A stretch of DNA of 64,000 nucleotides from Erysipelotrichaceae bacterium (GCA_017454765.1 JAFTCJ010000020.1:1-64000); one strand, 5' to 3'; counted from the first letter of the stretch, positions 1 to 8,219 are shown. Program-made: numbers and translations. The notes: generated from the letters alone by a model not told the origin.

Positions 1-86
1 AATAAGGGGATGGCTGACTGTTTGTCTTCGGGAGTGTCCTAAGATATCCCTATCGGAATTACGTCAGGCCATCTGTTTCCCTTATT
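1..86. other. Structured inverted-repeat element of unknown identity
   Basis: Bases 1-8 are perfectly complementary to 79-86. Bases 9-14 pair with 68-73 and 15-18 pair with 63-66, so about 18 pairs close a 44-base interior with only a 1-base bulge and a 5-base bulge. Inside, 30-33 can pair with 47-50. The element sits upstream of the first gene, so it may be a 5' leader RNA, but I could not match it to a riboswitch family I know. It could also be the end of something lying left of the window. The complementarity is seen; any function is inference. Confidence 0.45.
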
Positions 87-93
87 ATGAAAC

Positions 94-124
94 AAGCGCA
101 GATAATCATCCATTATCTACGCTT
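94..124 (+). other. Hairpin in the leader of the first gene
   Basis: Arms AAGCG-c-AGATAAT (94-106) and ATTATCT-a-CGCTT (112-124) form 12 pairs around a single C/A mismatch, with loop CATCC. No U-run follows, so it is not an obvious terminator. It lies between the structured element at 1-86 and the first coding sequence. Confidence 0.45.
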
Positions 125-160
125 CTATAGTACGAAATCGGTATTTAGAGGTAAATGACC

Positions 161-634
161 ATGGGATTATTTGATATGTTCAGGAAAGAAAAAACGGAAC
201 AGAAAAAGGCTGAAAGCAAGCCGAAAGTTTTTGAGGATGAATTCACAGATGTTCAGACCGGTCTCATCTCTCTGTGCATGGAATTAGCAAGAGAGAATGC
301 AGATAAGGTTTATGCCTATTGCAGTATCGAGGACAACAGTCAGATGTTCAATGCTTTCTTTGAGAAAGACGGCAGGATCCTTAAGAATAACCAGGTAGGT
401 GCAAGCAATGAAACCGTCATGGATTTTCTGAAGCTCGGTAGCCGGGATCTGGATGTATTAAGAGATGTCTGTGTTAGGTACGGAAAACCTGTTCCCCGGC
501 AGATCAAAATGGTTTATGATGCAAAAACGCATGGTTTTGATTCCAAGATATCATACGACTCGCTTCAAAAAGAAAATAAATCAGCCGGGCAGGCGTTTAT
601 GGATTGGCGCAGTGAAGTTGAAAACAGGAATTAA
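161..634 (+). CDS. YezG-like (DUF600) small protein, candidate immunity protein
   Basis: Cytosolic protein of about 157 residues with no signal peptide or membrane segment. The overall pattern recalls the YezG/DUF600 family, in which some members neutralise LXG-type polymorphic toxins: a charged N-terminus, a central region with 'KVYAYCSIEDNSQMFNAFF', then 'SYDSL' about 20 residues before a conserved-looking 'FMDWRSE' end. The match is by eye only. ATG occurs at 155 and 161; AGAGG at 147-151 is three bases from the first and nine from the second, so 161 is preferred. No toxin gene lies beside it. The next gene starts 35 bases downstream, probably in the same transcript. Confidence 0.6.
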   Translation: MGLFDMFRKEKTEQKKAESKPKVFEDEFTDVQTGLISLCMELARENADKVYAYCSIEDNSQMFNAFFEKDGRILKNNQVGASNETVMDFLKLGSRDLDVLRDVCVRYGKPVPRQIKMVYDAKTHGFDSKISYDSLQKENKSAGQAFMDWRSEVENRN

Positions 635-669
635 ACATGAGGTCCTGATTCGGAGGTAATTCATTCAGT

Positions 670-1095
670 ATGGCAGAAGATAATCAGAACAGAACAAACA
701 TCGCTCACCGCAATGACTGGAAAACAGAACCCATGCCGAAGCAGCATGAGACTTTTGTGCTTGACAGGTCTTTCAGCGACGAGGAAATGGATGCACTTCG
801 CCATGGCAATATTCCGCAGGCCATGGAAGACAAGTGGTTCTGGTATATGGAAGGATCAACTCTATGGGCACACCGCAGCTGGACAGGTTACTGCATTTAC
901 CGGATCGATTTCAAAGAAGATGATCATCATATCGTGACGGTTAACCGCGATTCCGAGCAGTACCAGTGCACCGGCATCGAAGAAGACATTGAATCATTAA
1001 ACAGACTTCTGGACTGGTGGACTCAGATCCCCTATGATCACTATGATGAGTGGCTTTCGGAAACATATGATGCATTGAAGAAAAAAGATCAGTGA
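670..1095 (+). CDS. Small hypothetical protein rich in Trp and acidic residues
   Basis: Soluble protein of 141 residues whose function I do not recognise. The core 'DKWFWYMEGSTLWAHRSWTGYCIYRIDF' region (roughly residues 52-80, quoted in parts) is unusually aromatic and looks like a conserved beta-sheet domain that may bind a small ligand or a partner. It ends in a lysine-rich tail. CGGAGG at 651-656 is the likely ribosome site, 13 bases before the ATG, which is long. Its place between a candidate immunity protein and a DUF3784-like membrane protein suggests an accessory gene cluster, but no function is claimed. Confidence 0.7.
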   Translation: MAEDNQNRTNIAHRNDWKTEPMPKQHETFVLDRSFSDEEMDALRHGNIPQAMEDKWFWYMEGSTLWAHRSWTGYCIYRIDFKEDDHHIVTVNRDSEQYQCTGIEEDIESLNRLLDWWTQIPYDHYDEWLSETYDALKKKDQ

Positions 1096-1117
1096 TGATT
1101 GAATCGGAGATGAATCC

Positions 1118-1432
1118 ATGTTCATAGGAATAGTGACAGAAATGACAGTCAGTGCAATATGCATTGTTATGGGACTTCTGATATGGAAAAAGCAGAAGAT
1201 CTCTCTTCTTCATGACTATCATTACAGAAACGTGAAGAAAGAGGACATTCCTGCATATGCACGGCAGATAGGGATAGGTCTGATCATAACGGGAGCAGGG
1301 ATCTTTTTCACAGGCCTGCTTGATCTTGCGGGTTCTTCTTTCTGGTGGGTCGCAATGATGACGGGTTTTATTCTGGGACTGGCCATCATATATAAAGCAC
1401 AGAAGAAATATAACGGATCGGTCATGAACTGA
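1118..1432 (+). CDS. DUF3784-like small membrane protein
   Basis: Protein of 104 residues with three predicted membrane segments: about residues 3-22, 48-67 and 72-91. A charged loop between the first and second contains 'EDIPAYARQIGIGLI'. Size and layout fit DUF3784, a family of small Firmicute inner-membrane proteins of unknown role. The frame opens with ATG at 1118 preceded by CGGAGATGAATCC, giving a plausible ribosome site. It follows the preceding gene by 22 bases and is probably co-transcribed with it. Confidence 0.7.
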   Translation: MFIGIVTEMTVSAICIVMGLLIWKKQKISLLHDYHYRNVKKEDIPAYARQIGIGLIITGAGIFFTGLLDLAGSSFWWVAMMTGFILGLAIIYKAQKKYNGSVMN

Positions 1433-1482
1433 TCGATTCCGAATCAGAAACGGGTATCTGATAAAAGAGGATCAAGCAACAA

Positions 1483-2074
1483 ATGAAAAACATTATCACA
1501 GTCCAGCATACGCAGTCCGTACACCATACTATCGGGATGGTGGGTTCATGGACGGACTGGGATCTGACGGAATCGGGAAAGAAACAAGCGGACAATATCG
1601 GAAAGAAACTGAATGAAGAACTTTCGGGCAGCGATGTGGTTTTGTATTCTTCAGATCTGAGGCGTGCCAGACAGACAGCTGATGAGATCGCAAAGTATCT
1701 GAATGTTGAGCCGATCTTCAGACAGGAATTAAGAGAGAGGAATCTCGGAAGATGCTGCGGAAAGTCCGTGGAATGGCTTCGTGAAAACAGGGAATGTGAG
1801 GAGAAGACGGTCGATGACAGACTTTTTTTCTGACAGCGAAAGCAGAAGAGATGCATGGAACCGTCTTCTGCCTTTTTACGAAGAAGTGATGGAAAATAGG
1901 GAAGAAAACATCATCATTGTTTCTCATGGTGATCTTCTCAGTATCTGGAACGCCATGTTTCTGAATCTTCCTGTTGAATCCTATGATCAGGTGAATATCC
2001 ACGGACCTGCCGGAGGAGTATCCCATATGATCATTACGGATGAGGGGGAAGCATCTTGTAAGGCATATCAGTGA
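1483..2074 (+). pseudogene. Histidine phosphatase family protein, frameshifted
   Basis: Two overlapping frames together encode one histidine phosphatase of about 196 residues. The first (1483-1833) opens with 'VQHTQSVHHT...GSWTDWDLTESGKKQA' and carries 'SSDLRRARQTA'. The second carries 'ESRRDAWNRLLPFYEE' and the distal catalytic 'IIIVSHGDLL'. The break lies in a run of seven T at 1823-1829; six T would restore one continuous frame. The usual RHG start motif is VQHT here, so the first catalytic Arg is Gln, a variant I recall from a Firmicute subgroup. It could be a true pseudogene, a phase-variable gene or a sequencing error. Confidence 0.75.
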
Positions 2075-2129
2075 TATGTCTTACATCCTGTGAGTTTTAA
2101 AAATGAATCATGTGCAAAGGAGAGCGAAT

Positions 2130-2807
2130 ATGGGTTTATATGACAGACTGATGGAAGTGAAAGACGATACATACAGGGACTTTCAGGCAAAACTGGTCCC
2201 GGATATTCCTTCAGAGACCATCCTGGGCGTCAGAACACCTGAGATGAGGAAGATCGCCAAGGAAGTTTTTGAGAGTCCTGACAGAGATGTGTTTCTAAGT
2301 GATCTTCCGCATCGGTACTACGAAGAGAATCTGATCCATTTTTTTGTGATCTCGATGATCAGGGATTTTGATGAATGTGTTAAGGAAACGGAAAGATTCC
2401 TGCCCTATGTCGACTGCTGGCCGGTATCGGATCAGGCGACTCCGAAAGCATTTAGGAAGAATCATGAGAAACTTTTGCCTTTCATCAGAAAATGGATCGA
2501 CAGCGATCATGTATATACCGCCAGATTCGGGATCCGCATGCTGATGAACGAATTTCTGGGTGATGATTTCAAAGAAGAGTATCTTAATCTTGTCGCAGAC
2601 AAGAAAGGTGAGGAGTATTATCTGAAGATGATGATCGCCTGGTATTTTGCCACGGCGCTTGCGAAGAGGTATGACGAGACCGTTCCTTATTTTGAAAAAC
2701 ACAGACTGGAGGAATGGGTGCACAGAAAAGCGATCCAGAAGGCGACAGAGAGCTACCGGGTCAGTGATGCACACAAGGAATACCTGAAGAGTCTCAGAAA
2801 AAAATGA
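2130..2807 (+). CDS. AlkD-type DNA alkylation repair glycosylase
   Basis: Protein of 225 residues made of HEAT-like helical repeats, matching the AlkD/DNA_alkylation family, which excises positively charged alkylated bases (N3-/N7-alkylpurines) from DNA. Family features visible are 'GVRTPEMRKIAKE' near the start, the acidic 'YVDCWPVSDQATPKAFRK' region and 'YTARFGIRMLMNEFLGDDF', which carries the Trp/Asp/Arg cluster lining the binding groove. An earlier ATG in frame exists at 2103, but AAAGGAGAG ends about six bases before 2130, so 2130 is chosen. It overlaps the start of the broken methyltransferase by 4 bases. Confidence 0.88.
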   Translation: MGLYDRLMEVKDDTYRDFQAKLVPDIPSETILGVRTPEMRKIAKEVFESPDRDVFLSDLPHRYYEENLIHFFVISMIRDFDECVKETERFLPYVDCWPVSDQATPKAFRKNHEKLLPFIRKWIDSDHVYTARFGIRMLMNEFLGDDFKEEYLNLVADKKGEEYYLKMMIAWYFATALAKRYDETVPYFEKHRLEEWVHRKAIQKATESYRVSDAHKEYLKSLRKK

Positions 2808-3524
2808 TGAATGATGAAAATATAAAACAGCAGTACAGCACTGCCGATAATCTGAATACCCGGATCTCGATCCATCAGAAGTATTCCGTGAACAGACAGG
2901 GCTTCGGCAACTGGATCTTTTCCAATTATCAGATCTATAAAGGGATGTCTGTTCTGGAACTGGGATGCGGTACCGGGGAGATGTGGCTGGGGAAGACGAT
3001 GCCATAGACCGCTGTTCCAGGCTGATCCTTTCGGATCTTTTTGAGGGCATGCTGGAAAGCGCAAAAGAAAAGCTCATGGATTATCCGAAAATCGAATATT
3101 GCATGATCGATATTGAGGACATTCCTTTTCCTGACAGTGAATTCGATGTCGTGATCGCAAACATGATGCTGTATCATGTCTCGGATCTTTCAAAAGCGTT
3201 GACAGAAGTGCAGAGAGTCCTAAAGGACAAGGGAACTTTTATTGTGCCACGTATGGGGAAAACGGGATGATGGAACATATTGAACTGATGTTTGATGATT
3301 TTCCCATCTGCAGTGCCTATAATTACAATTTCACCCTGCAGAACGGTGAAGGAAAACTGTTGAGATATTTCCCTGATGTCGAGAAGCTTCTGTATGAAGA
3401 TGCGCTGGAGGTCACTGACGTGGAAGATATGATCGACTACATCTGTTCTCTGCCGGGTTTTTCCGATATTCAGGATCTGCCCAGAGATGTCCTTCGCTCG
3501 GTACTGGAGAAGAATATGCGATGA
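2804..3524 (+). pseudogene. Class I SAM methyltransferase, broken by two frameshifts
   Basis: Three successive frames together make one methyltransferase. 2804-3007 has motif I 'LELGCGTGE'. 2965-3270 continues with 'CSRLILSDLFEGML', 'DIPFPDSEFDVVIANMMLYHV' and 'EVQRVLKDKGTF'. 3267-3524 continues with 'YGENGMMEHIELMF'. Both breaks sit in homopolymers: GGGG at 2989-2992 and TTTT at 3237-3240, each one base short of an open frame. The C-terminus is clipped, ending 'VLEKNMR' where the family normally continues. It was probably translationally coupled to the AlkD gene. Confidence 0.75.
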
Positions 3525-3774
3525 ATATGTGAAGGGCGGAAGATTCGATGAAGTATATGATCGCATCAGAAACCAGATCGATGAGCTGGTCGAAACGGAT
3601 CCCAATGCTCAAGGCGGAAACATGCCTGATATGGGCGGTTTCGGTTCAGCAACATTATCCGGTACTTCAAAGCTGATGACTCTGATCGTATACGGCCTGT
3701 GCCTGCTGTTCATGCTGGCGCTGCTGATCGGGGTGAGTCTCATCAGACGCAGAAGATTAGTATCCGTTTCATGA
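3520..3774 (+). pseudogene. Remnant tail of a membrane protein fused behind the methyltransferase
   Basis: Open frame without a start of its own. It reads 'DEYVKGGRFDEVYDRIRNQID', then a Gly/Asn-rich stretch, a single membrane segment 'SKLMTLIVYGLCLLFMLALL' and a basic RRRR end. The layout resembles the C-terminus of a TPM/YgcG-type membrane protein, but that is a weak guess. It begins exactly where the methyltransferase loses its own C-terminus, as if a deletion joined two genes. No ribosome site is visible upstream. Confidence 0.45.
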
Positions 3775-3788
3775 ATGAAATCAGATTT

Positions 3789-3816
3789 AAGGACCTGTTT
3801 CAGACAGGTCCTTTTC
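3789..3816 (+). terminator. Intrinsic terminator after the decayed genes
   Basis: Nine-base stem AAGGACCTG / CAGGTCCTT (3789-3797 with 3805-3813) followed by TTTTCT. It isolates pruA from the region upstream. Confidence 0.85.
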
Positions 3817-3849
3817 TGTGCCTGTTTTCAAGAAACTCGACATTTCCTG

Positions 3850-3855
3850 TATAAT
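3850..3855 (+). promoter_or_regulatory. Probable -10 box of pruA-rocD
   Basis: TATAAT at 3850-3855 lies 68 bases before the pruA ATG. No good -35 is seen 16-18 bases upstream. The leader contains TTGACC and T-rich sequence just before the AAAGGAGG ribosome site. Confidence 0.5.
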
Positions 3856-3923
3856 GAATTCAGATAACAGGTTTTTCATATGATGAGAGACTTGACCTTT
3901 TTTTTAATAATAAAGGAGGAATT

Positions 3924-5552
3924 ATGTCAAACGCTTATTTCACCATTACCCGTCCCGATAATGACGCTTTCCGCGGCTATCTGCCCGGATCAAAGGAACG
4001 CGCAGAACTGAAAGAAGAACTTGTACGTCAGTCGGCGCAGGTCGTTAAGATCCCGCTGATCATCGGCGGGAAAGAGATCTATACCGAGAAGACATTCAAG
4101 GTCACGATGCCGCATGATCACAAGCATGTGATCGCCGAGTGTTCGATCGCCGGCGAAAAGGAGCTGAAGATGGCTGTCGATGCGGCATTGGCTGCCAAGA
4201 AGGCCTGGGAAGAGATGCCCTGGGAACATCGTTCCGCGATCTTCCTGAAGGCTGCCGATCTGATCACCGGTCCTTACAGAAAAGTTCTCAATGCTGCGAC
4301 CATGCTGGGTCAGTCCAAGACCGTGTTCCAGGCCGAGATCGATATCGCCGAGCTGGCAGACTTTCTCCGTTTCGGTGTCTGGTCCGCTCAGGAGATCTTC
4401 AAGGATCAGCCGGCTTCCATTCCCGGTATCTGGGACAGACAGGATTACCGTGCTCTTGACGGATTCATCTGTGCCATCACGCCGTTCAACTTCACTTCGA
4501 TCGGCGGAAACCTCCCCACTGCACCGGCCATCGTCGGCAATGTTGCGGTCTGGAAACCATCCCGCACGGCGGTATTGGCAAATTATTACTACATGAGACT
4601 GCTGATGGACTGCGGTCTTCCGGCAGGTGTCATCAACTTCGTTCCGGCAAACGGTGCCGATATGGGCAAATATGTCATTTCCAGAAAAGAACTGGCAGGT
4701 TTCCATTTCACCGGTTCCACCGAAGTCTTCCAGGGCGTCTGGAAACAGATCGGCGAAAACATTTCTTCCTACCGCAACTATCCGCGTATCGTCGGAGAGA
4801 CCGGAGGAAAGGATTTCATCTTTGCGCACAAGAGCGCTCTGATCCGTCCGCTGGCAGCAGCACTGGTAAGGGGTTCCTTCGAATATCAGGGCCAGAAGTG
4901 TTCGGCCTGTTCCAGGGCTTTCATTCCTGAAAGCATCTGGCCGGATGTCCTTTCAGCCATGAAAGAGATGATGAAGGAAGTGAAGATGGGAGATGTACAG
5001 GATTTTGATACCTTCCTGGCTGCCGTCATCGACAAGGCTTCCTTCGAGCGCTGCAGAGATTATCTTGACCGCGCCAAGAAGAGTCCTGACTGTGAGATCG
5101 TCATCGGCGGAAACTGCGATGATTCCAAAGGCTGGTTTGTCGAACCGACCGTCATCGTCTGCAAGAAGCCGGATTACGAATCCATGGTGAAGGAGATCTT
5201 CGGACCGATCCTCTCCGTTTACGTCTATCCGGAAGAGAAACTGGAAGAAACACTGAAGATCTGTGATGAAGCTTCTCCGTACGCACTGACCGGAGCGATC
5301 TTCGCGCAGGACCGCGAGGCCATCGTTCTGATGGAAAAGGCACTCCTTCATGCGGAGGGCAACTTCTATATCAACGACAAGTGCACCGGTGCAGTCGTCG
5401 GACAGCAGCCGTTTGGCGGAGCACGTCAGTCAGGCACCAATGACAAGGCCGGTACAGCACTTAACATGATCCGCTGGATGAGTCCGCATTCCGTGAAGGA
5501 GACGTTCAATCCTTCGGAAGCGATCGTCTATCCTTATATGTCCGAGAAATAA
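3924..5552 (+). CDS. pruA: L-glutamate gamma-semialdehyde (1-pyrroline-5-carboxylate) dehydrogenase
   Basis: NAD-dependent aldehyde dehydrogenase of 542 residues that oxidises glutamate semialdehyde (open form of pyrroline-5-carboxylate) to glutamate. Size and motifs match the stand-alone ALDH4-type enzyme. The catalytic cysteine is Cys326 in 'GQKCSACSR', the general-base glutamate is about Glu292 in 'GETGGKDF', and cofactor-binding 'PFNFTSIGGNLP' and 'VWKPSRTAV' lie at about 187-217. A perfect AAAGGAGGAATT precedes the ATG. rocD follows after 33 bases, so ornithine aminotransferase makes the semialdehyde used here and the pair turns ornithine into glutamate. A -10 box upstream and a terminator after rocD bound the operon. 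Confidence 0.95.
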   Translation: MSNAYFTITRPDNDAFRGYLPGSKERAELKEELVRQSAQVVKIPLIIGGKEIYTEKTFKVTMPHDHKHVIAECSIAGEKELKMAVDAALAAKKAWEEMPWEHRSAIFLKAADLITGPYRKVLNAATMLGQSKTVFQAEIDIAELADFLRFGVWSAQEIFKDQPASIPGIWDRQDYRALDGFICAITPFNFTSIGGNLPTAPAIVGNVAVWKPSRTAVLANYYYMRLLMDCGLPAGVINFVPANGADMGKYVISRKELAGFHFTGSTEVFQGVWKQIGENISSYRNYPRIVGETGGKDFIFAHKSALIRPLAAALVRGSFEYQGQKCSACSRAFIPESIWPDVLSAMKEMMKEVKMGDVQDFDTFLAAVIDKASFERCRDYLDRAKKSPDCEIVIGGNCDDSKGWFVEPTVIVCKKPDYESMVKEIFGPILSVYVYPEEKLEETLKICDEASPYALTGAIFAQDREAIVLMEKALLHAEGNFYINDKCTGAVVGQQPFGGARQSGTNDKAGTALNMIRWMSPHSVKETFNPSEAIVYPYMSEK

Positions 5553-5585
5553 CGACAGAAAGCTTAAGAGCATCAGGAGAAAACC

Positions 5586-6779
5586 ATGCATAGTTCAAAA
5601 GAGATCATTGAAAAAACCAACAAGTACGGCGCTCACAACTATGCCCCGAAACCCGTTGTCATCGTAAAAGCCGAAGGTGCCATCGTCACCGATCCGGAAG
5701 GAAAAGAGTATTTTGATATGCTGTCGGCTTATTCGGCCCACAACTTCGGTCACCGTCATCCGGAGATCGTCGCTGCCGCAAAAGATCAGCTGGAAAAATG
5801 TACGCTGACGAGCCGTGCCTTCCATTGCGAGAATCTCGGTGAGTTCTACGAGAGCCTGTCAAAACTCACAGGCAAGGATATGGTACTGCCGATGAATACC
5901 GGTGCCGAAGCAGTCGAGACTGCCTTGAAGACGGCCCGTCTTTGGGGCACACGCGTCAAGGGCGTGGAAAACGGCAAACAGGAGATCATCACCTGCGCCA
6001 ACAACTTTCACGGTCGCACGATCACAATCATCAGTTTCTCGACCGATCCTCTGGCCAAGGACGGCTATGGTCCGTATACGCCGGGATTTGTGACGATCCC
6101 CTATGGCGATGCGCAGGCATTGAGAGATGCGATCACGCCCAATACGGTCGCTTTCCTGGCTGAACCCATTCAGGGTGAAGCCGGCATCATCCTTCCTCCT
6201 GAAGGATGGCTGAAAGAAGTCAGAGAGATCTGTACAGAGAATAACATCCTCTTCCTCGCGGATGAGGTCCAGACCGGTTTTGCCAGAACAGGAGACATGT
6301 TCGCCTGCTGGCATGAAGATGTGGTGCCCGATATCTACATCATGGGCAAGGCCCTGGGCGGCGGTGTCATGCCGTTATCGGCGATCGCAGCCAATGAGGA
6401 TATCCTCGGCTTATATACACCGGGTTCCCACGGTTCCACGTTCGGCGGCAATCCGCTGGCCTGTGCCTGCGGCATCAAGGCGCTTGAGATCCTGCAGCGT
6501 GACGACTATCCTAAGATGGCCAGAGAAAAAGGCGAATATTTCATGGAGGGTCTGAAGAAGATCCATAATCCGGAGATCAAGGAGATCCGCGGACGCGGAC
6601 TGCTGGTCGGTGTCGAGTTCTACGGCGATGCCTTCGACTATGTCAAGGCCTGCATCCATGAGGGCGTTCTGTGCAAGGAGACTCACGATCATACGATCCG
6701 TTTTGCACCGCCGATCCCCATCACTTACGAGCAGATGGATGAAGCGCTTGAGCGTATCACAAGGGCTTTGAGCAGATAG
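5586..6779 (+). CDS. rocD: Ornithine aminotransferase
   Basis: PLP-dependent class III aminotransferase of 397 residues that transfers the delta-amino group of ornithine to 2-oxoglutarate, giving glutamate semialdehyde and glutamate. The PLP lysine is Lys255 in 'YIMGKALGGGVMP', and the cofactor-binding 'FLADEVQTGFARTGDMFAC' lies at about 223-241. 'SAYSAHNFGHRHP' and 'HGSTFGGNPLACA' are typical of RocD rather than acetylornithine aminotransferase. AGGAGAAAACC precedes the ATG. It is the second gene of pruA-rocD and ends in an intrinsic terminator. No arginase or arginine deiminase gene is in the window, so the ornithine source is elsewhere. Confidence 0.95.
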   Translation: MHSSKEIIEKTNKYGAHNYAPKPVVIVKAEGAIVTDPEGKEYFDMLSAYSAHNFGHRHPEIVAAAKDQLEKCTLTSRAFHCENLGEFYESLSKLTGKDMVLPMNTGAEAVETALKTARLWGTRVKGVENGKQEIITCANNFHGRTITIISFSTDPLAKDGYGPYTPGFVTIPYGDAQALRDAITPNTVAFLAEPIQGEAGIILPPEGWLKEVREICTENNILFLADEVQTGFARTGDMFACWHEDVVPDIYIMGKALGGGVMPLSAIAANEDILGLYTPGSHGSTFGGNPLACACGIKALEILQRDDYPKMAREKGEYFMEGLKKIHNPEIKEIRGRGLLVGVEFYGDAFDYVKACIHEGVLCKETHDHTIRFAPPIPITYEQMDEALERITRALSR

Positions 6780-6786
6780 ATATCAG

Positions 6787-6810
6787 ACAGGACTGTAAAG
6801 TCCTGTTTTT
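6787..6810 (+). terminator. Terminator of the pruA-rocD operon
   Basis: Stem ACAGGACT / AGTCCTGT (6787-6794 with 6799-6806), loop GTAA, then TTTT. The following 180 bases to plsY hold a TATAAA-like box at 6815 and a possible 27-codon frame at 6838-6921 that I do not accept as a gene. Confidence 0.85.
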
Positions 6811-6989
6811 GATGATATAAAATATTATTGAAGGTATATGCGGATGAATCCGTCTGCAGCATTCAGATCAGCTGAGGATCACCTGGACAGAGTGATAGAA
6901 ATATCAATGAAGAACCGATAAAATAATGAATAGTGATCCATTCAGCGATTGGTAATGACATCATAAACTGACAGGAGGAATACAGGTCT

Positions 6990-7592
6990 ATGGAATATGT
7001 ATATACAGCACTGATTTCTTATTTGCTGGGTAGTTTCAATATCGCTTACTTCGTCGGGAAAGCGCATGGTTTTGATATCCGTGAAAGAGGCAGCAAGAAT
7101 GCCGGTGCCAGCAACATGAAGGTCAATTTCGGCTGGGGCGCCGCTGTTGCGACATGTCTGTGTGATATGGGCAAAGCAATCCTCGCCATATTCTTGTGCA
7201 GCTACCTCTTCCCGGGAAATGAGATCATTCCGTTTTTTGCGGGAGCCATGGCGATCGTCGGTCACATCTTCCCATTCTATCTGGGTTTCCGCGGCGGCAA
7301 GGGCTTTGCGAGCTATCTGGGCATGCTGCTGGCGATCAACTGGAAACTGGCACTTGTCATCATGACTCTGGTCGGGATCATCATGTACCTGAGCAACTAC
7401 ATCGTCGTAGCGACGCTGACGGTCATGGTGCTTGTTCCGCTTTACTACATCTACCAGCAGGCGGATATCAGTATCATCCTGATCCTGCTGGCTGTATCGG
7501 CACTGATTTTCTACAAGCACCGCATCAATATCAGAAGGATCATCAATCATGAGGAGATCCATGTCCTGGAAAAGAAGAAGAAAAAAGAATGA
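6990..7592 (+). CDS. plsY: Glycerol-3-phosphate acyltransferase (acyl-phosphate dependent)
   Basis: Integral membrane enzyme of 200 residues that acylates glycerol-3-phosphate from acyl-phosphate, the first committed step of phospholipid synthesis. It shows the three PlsY cytosolic motifs: 'SYLLGSFNIAY' near residue 10, 'RGSKNAGASN' near 32-41, and 'GHIFPFYLGFRGGKGFAS' near 91-108. Five membrane segments are evident and the C-terminus is lysine-rich. AGGAGG stands 11 bases before the ATG. It is monocistronic, between the rocD terminator and a hairpin at 7598. Confidence 0.95.
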   Translation: MEYVYTALISYLLGSFNIAYFVGKAHGFDIRERGSKNAGASNMKVNFGWGAAVATCLCDMGKAILAIFLCSYLFPGNEIIPFFAGAMAIVGHIFPFYLGFRGGKGFASYLGMLLAINWKLALVIMTLVGIIMYLSNYIVVATLTVMVLVPLYYIYQQADISIILILLAVSALIFYKHRINIRRIINHEEIHVLEKKKKKE

Positions 7593-7597
7593 CATTG

Positions 7598-7620
7598 ACA
7601 GGACGGAAGCGTCCTGTTTC
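7598..7620 (+). terminator. Hairpin after plsY, weak U-tail
   Basis: Perfect stem ACAGGACG / CGTCCTGT (7598-7605 with 7610-7617), loop GAAG, followed only by TTTC, so termination may be partial and the next operon may receive read-through. Confidence 0.65.
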
Positions 7621-7634
7621 TGAATCGGAAGAAA

Positions 7635-8207
7635 ATGAAAAAAGAACTGAAGATCGATGAAGTATTCATCAGATCACATCTGCCGAAAGAGACAGCTGAT
7701 CAGCCGATCGGCTTTTTCCATGGGATGTATCTTGACGGATTGAACGTCATGGCTGAAGGCGAGCGGGGAAGCCAGGATTATCTGATATTTGAAGCAGAGG
7801 ATGAAGAAGATCTCAAATACTGGCAGCTGGAAACCGTCTGCCGTTTTCTGAAAGAGATAGATCCGCCCGAAAGAAAGAAATGGCGCTATGAGCGGGATCA
7901 TGCGGAAAATGGTCAGTGGCTTTATATCGAACACCGTCATTATGACTACAACGCGATCGAAGATCAGAGGCTGTACAGTTTTGAGTCGTTTCTGCGTTAT
8001 CTGCACTTTGCCTTTCCTGAAGACAGATGGGAAAAGAAGGTCGAAGAATATGTCGGTCTCATGAACAGATGGTATGAGATCCCGCACTGGGATTATGACA
8101 GAGAAAATCTGTGTTTTACTGAGATCAGTGATTCCAGGGAACATGACAGGGATGACGAGATCGTTGAAGAGCCCAGAGAGGGTTCCGTCATTGCGGTAAT
8201 TGATTAG
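7635..8207 (+). CDS. Imm63-like hypothetical protein
   Basis: Soluble acidic protein of 190 residues. The order of features, 'EGERGSQDYLIF' then 'DEEDLKYWQLETVCRFL', an Arg/Asp/His-rich middle ('RYERDHAENGQW') and 'IEDQRLYSFESFLRYL', resembles the Imm63 immunity family of polymorphic toxin systems: an ERG motif, an acidic 'DE.L.YW' motif and a late 'D.R...FE..LL' motif. This is pattern recall, not a search. No toxin gene is adjacent. It stands first in a tight run with the RpiB-like gene (12 bases), two methyltransferases and ogt, which may indicate another cellular role. Confidence 0.6.
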   Translation: MKKELKIDEVFIRSHLPKETADQPIGFFHGMYLDGLNVMAEGERGSQDYLIFEAEDEEDLKYWQLETVCRFLKEIDPPERKKWRYERDHAENGQWLYIEHRHYDYNAIEDQRLYSFESFLRYLHFAFPEDRWEKKVEEYVGLMNRWYEIPHWDYDRENLCFTEISDSREHDRDDEIVEEPREGSVIAVID

Positions 8208-8219
8208 ATCGGAGAAAAG

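Noticed and set aside
1-86. Known riboswitch class (fluoride, ZTP, SAM-I, TPP, purine, guanidine and others)
   Set aside because: I compared remembered consensus cores and found none, so the element is left unnamed.
1823-1829. Programmed frameshift in the histidine phosphatase
   Set aside because: The T7 run could slip, but no stimulatory structure or upstream ribosome-like pause site is seen, and neighbouring genes carry similar breaks, so decay or sequencing error is simpler.
6838-6921. 27-codon frame between rocD and plsY
   Set aside because: It has a weak GAAGG three bases before the ATG, no recognisable features and no conservation evidence; kept only as a note in the intergenic region.
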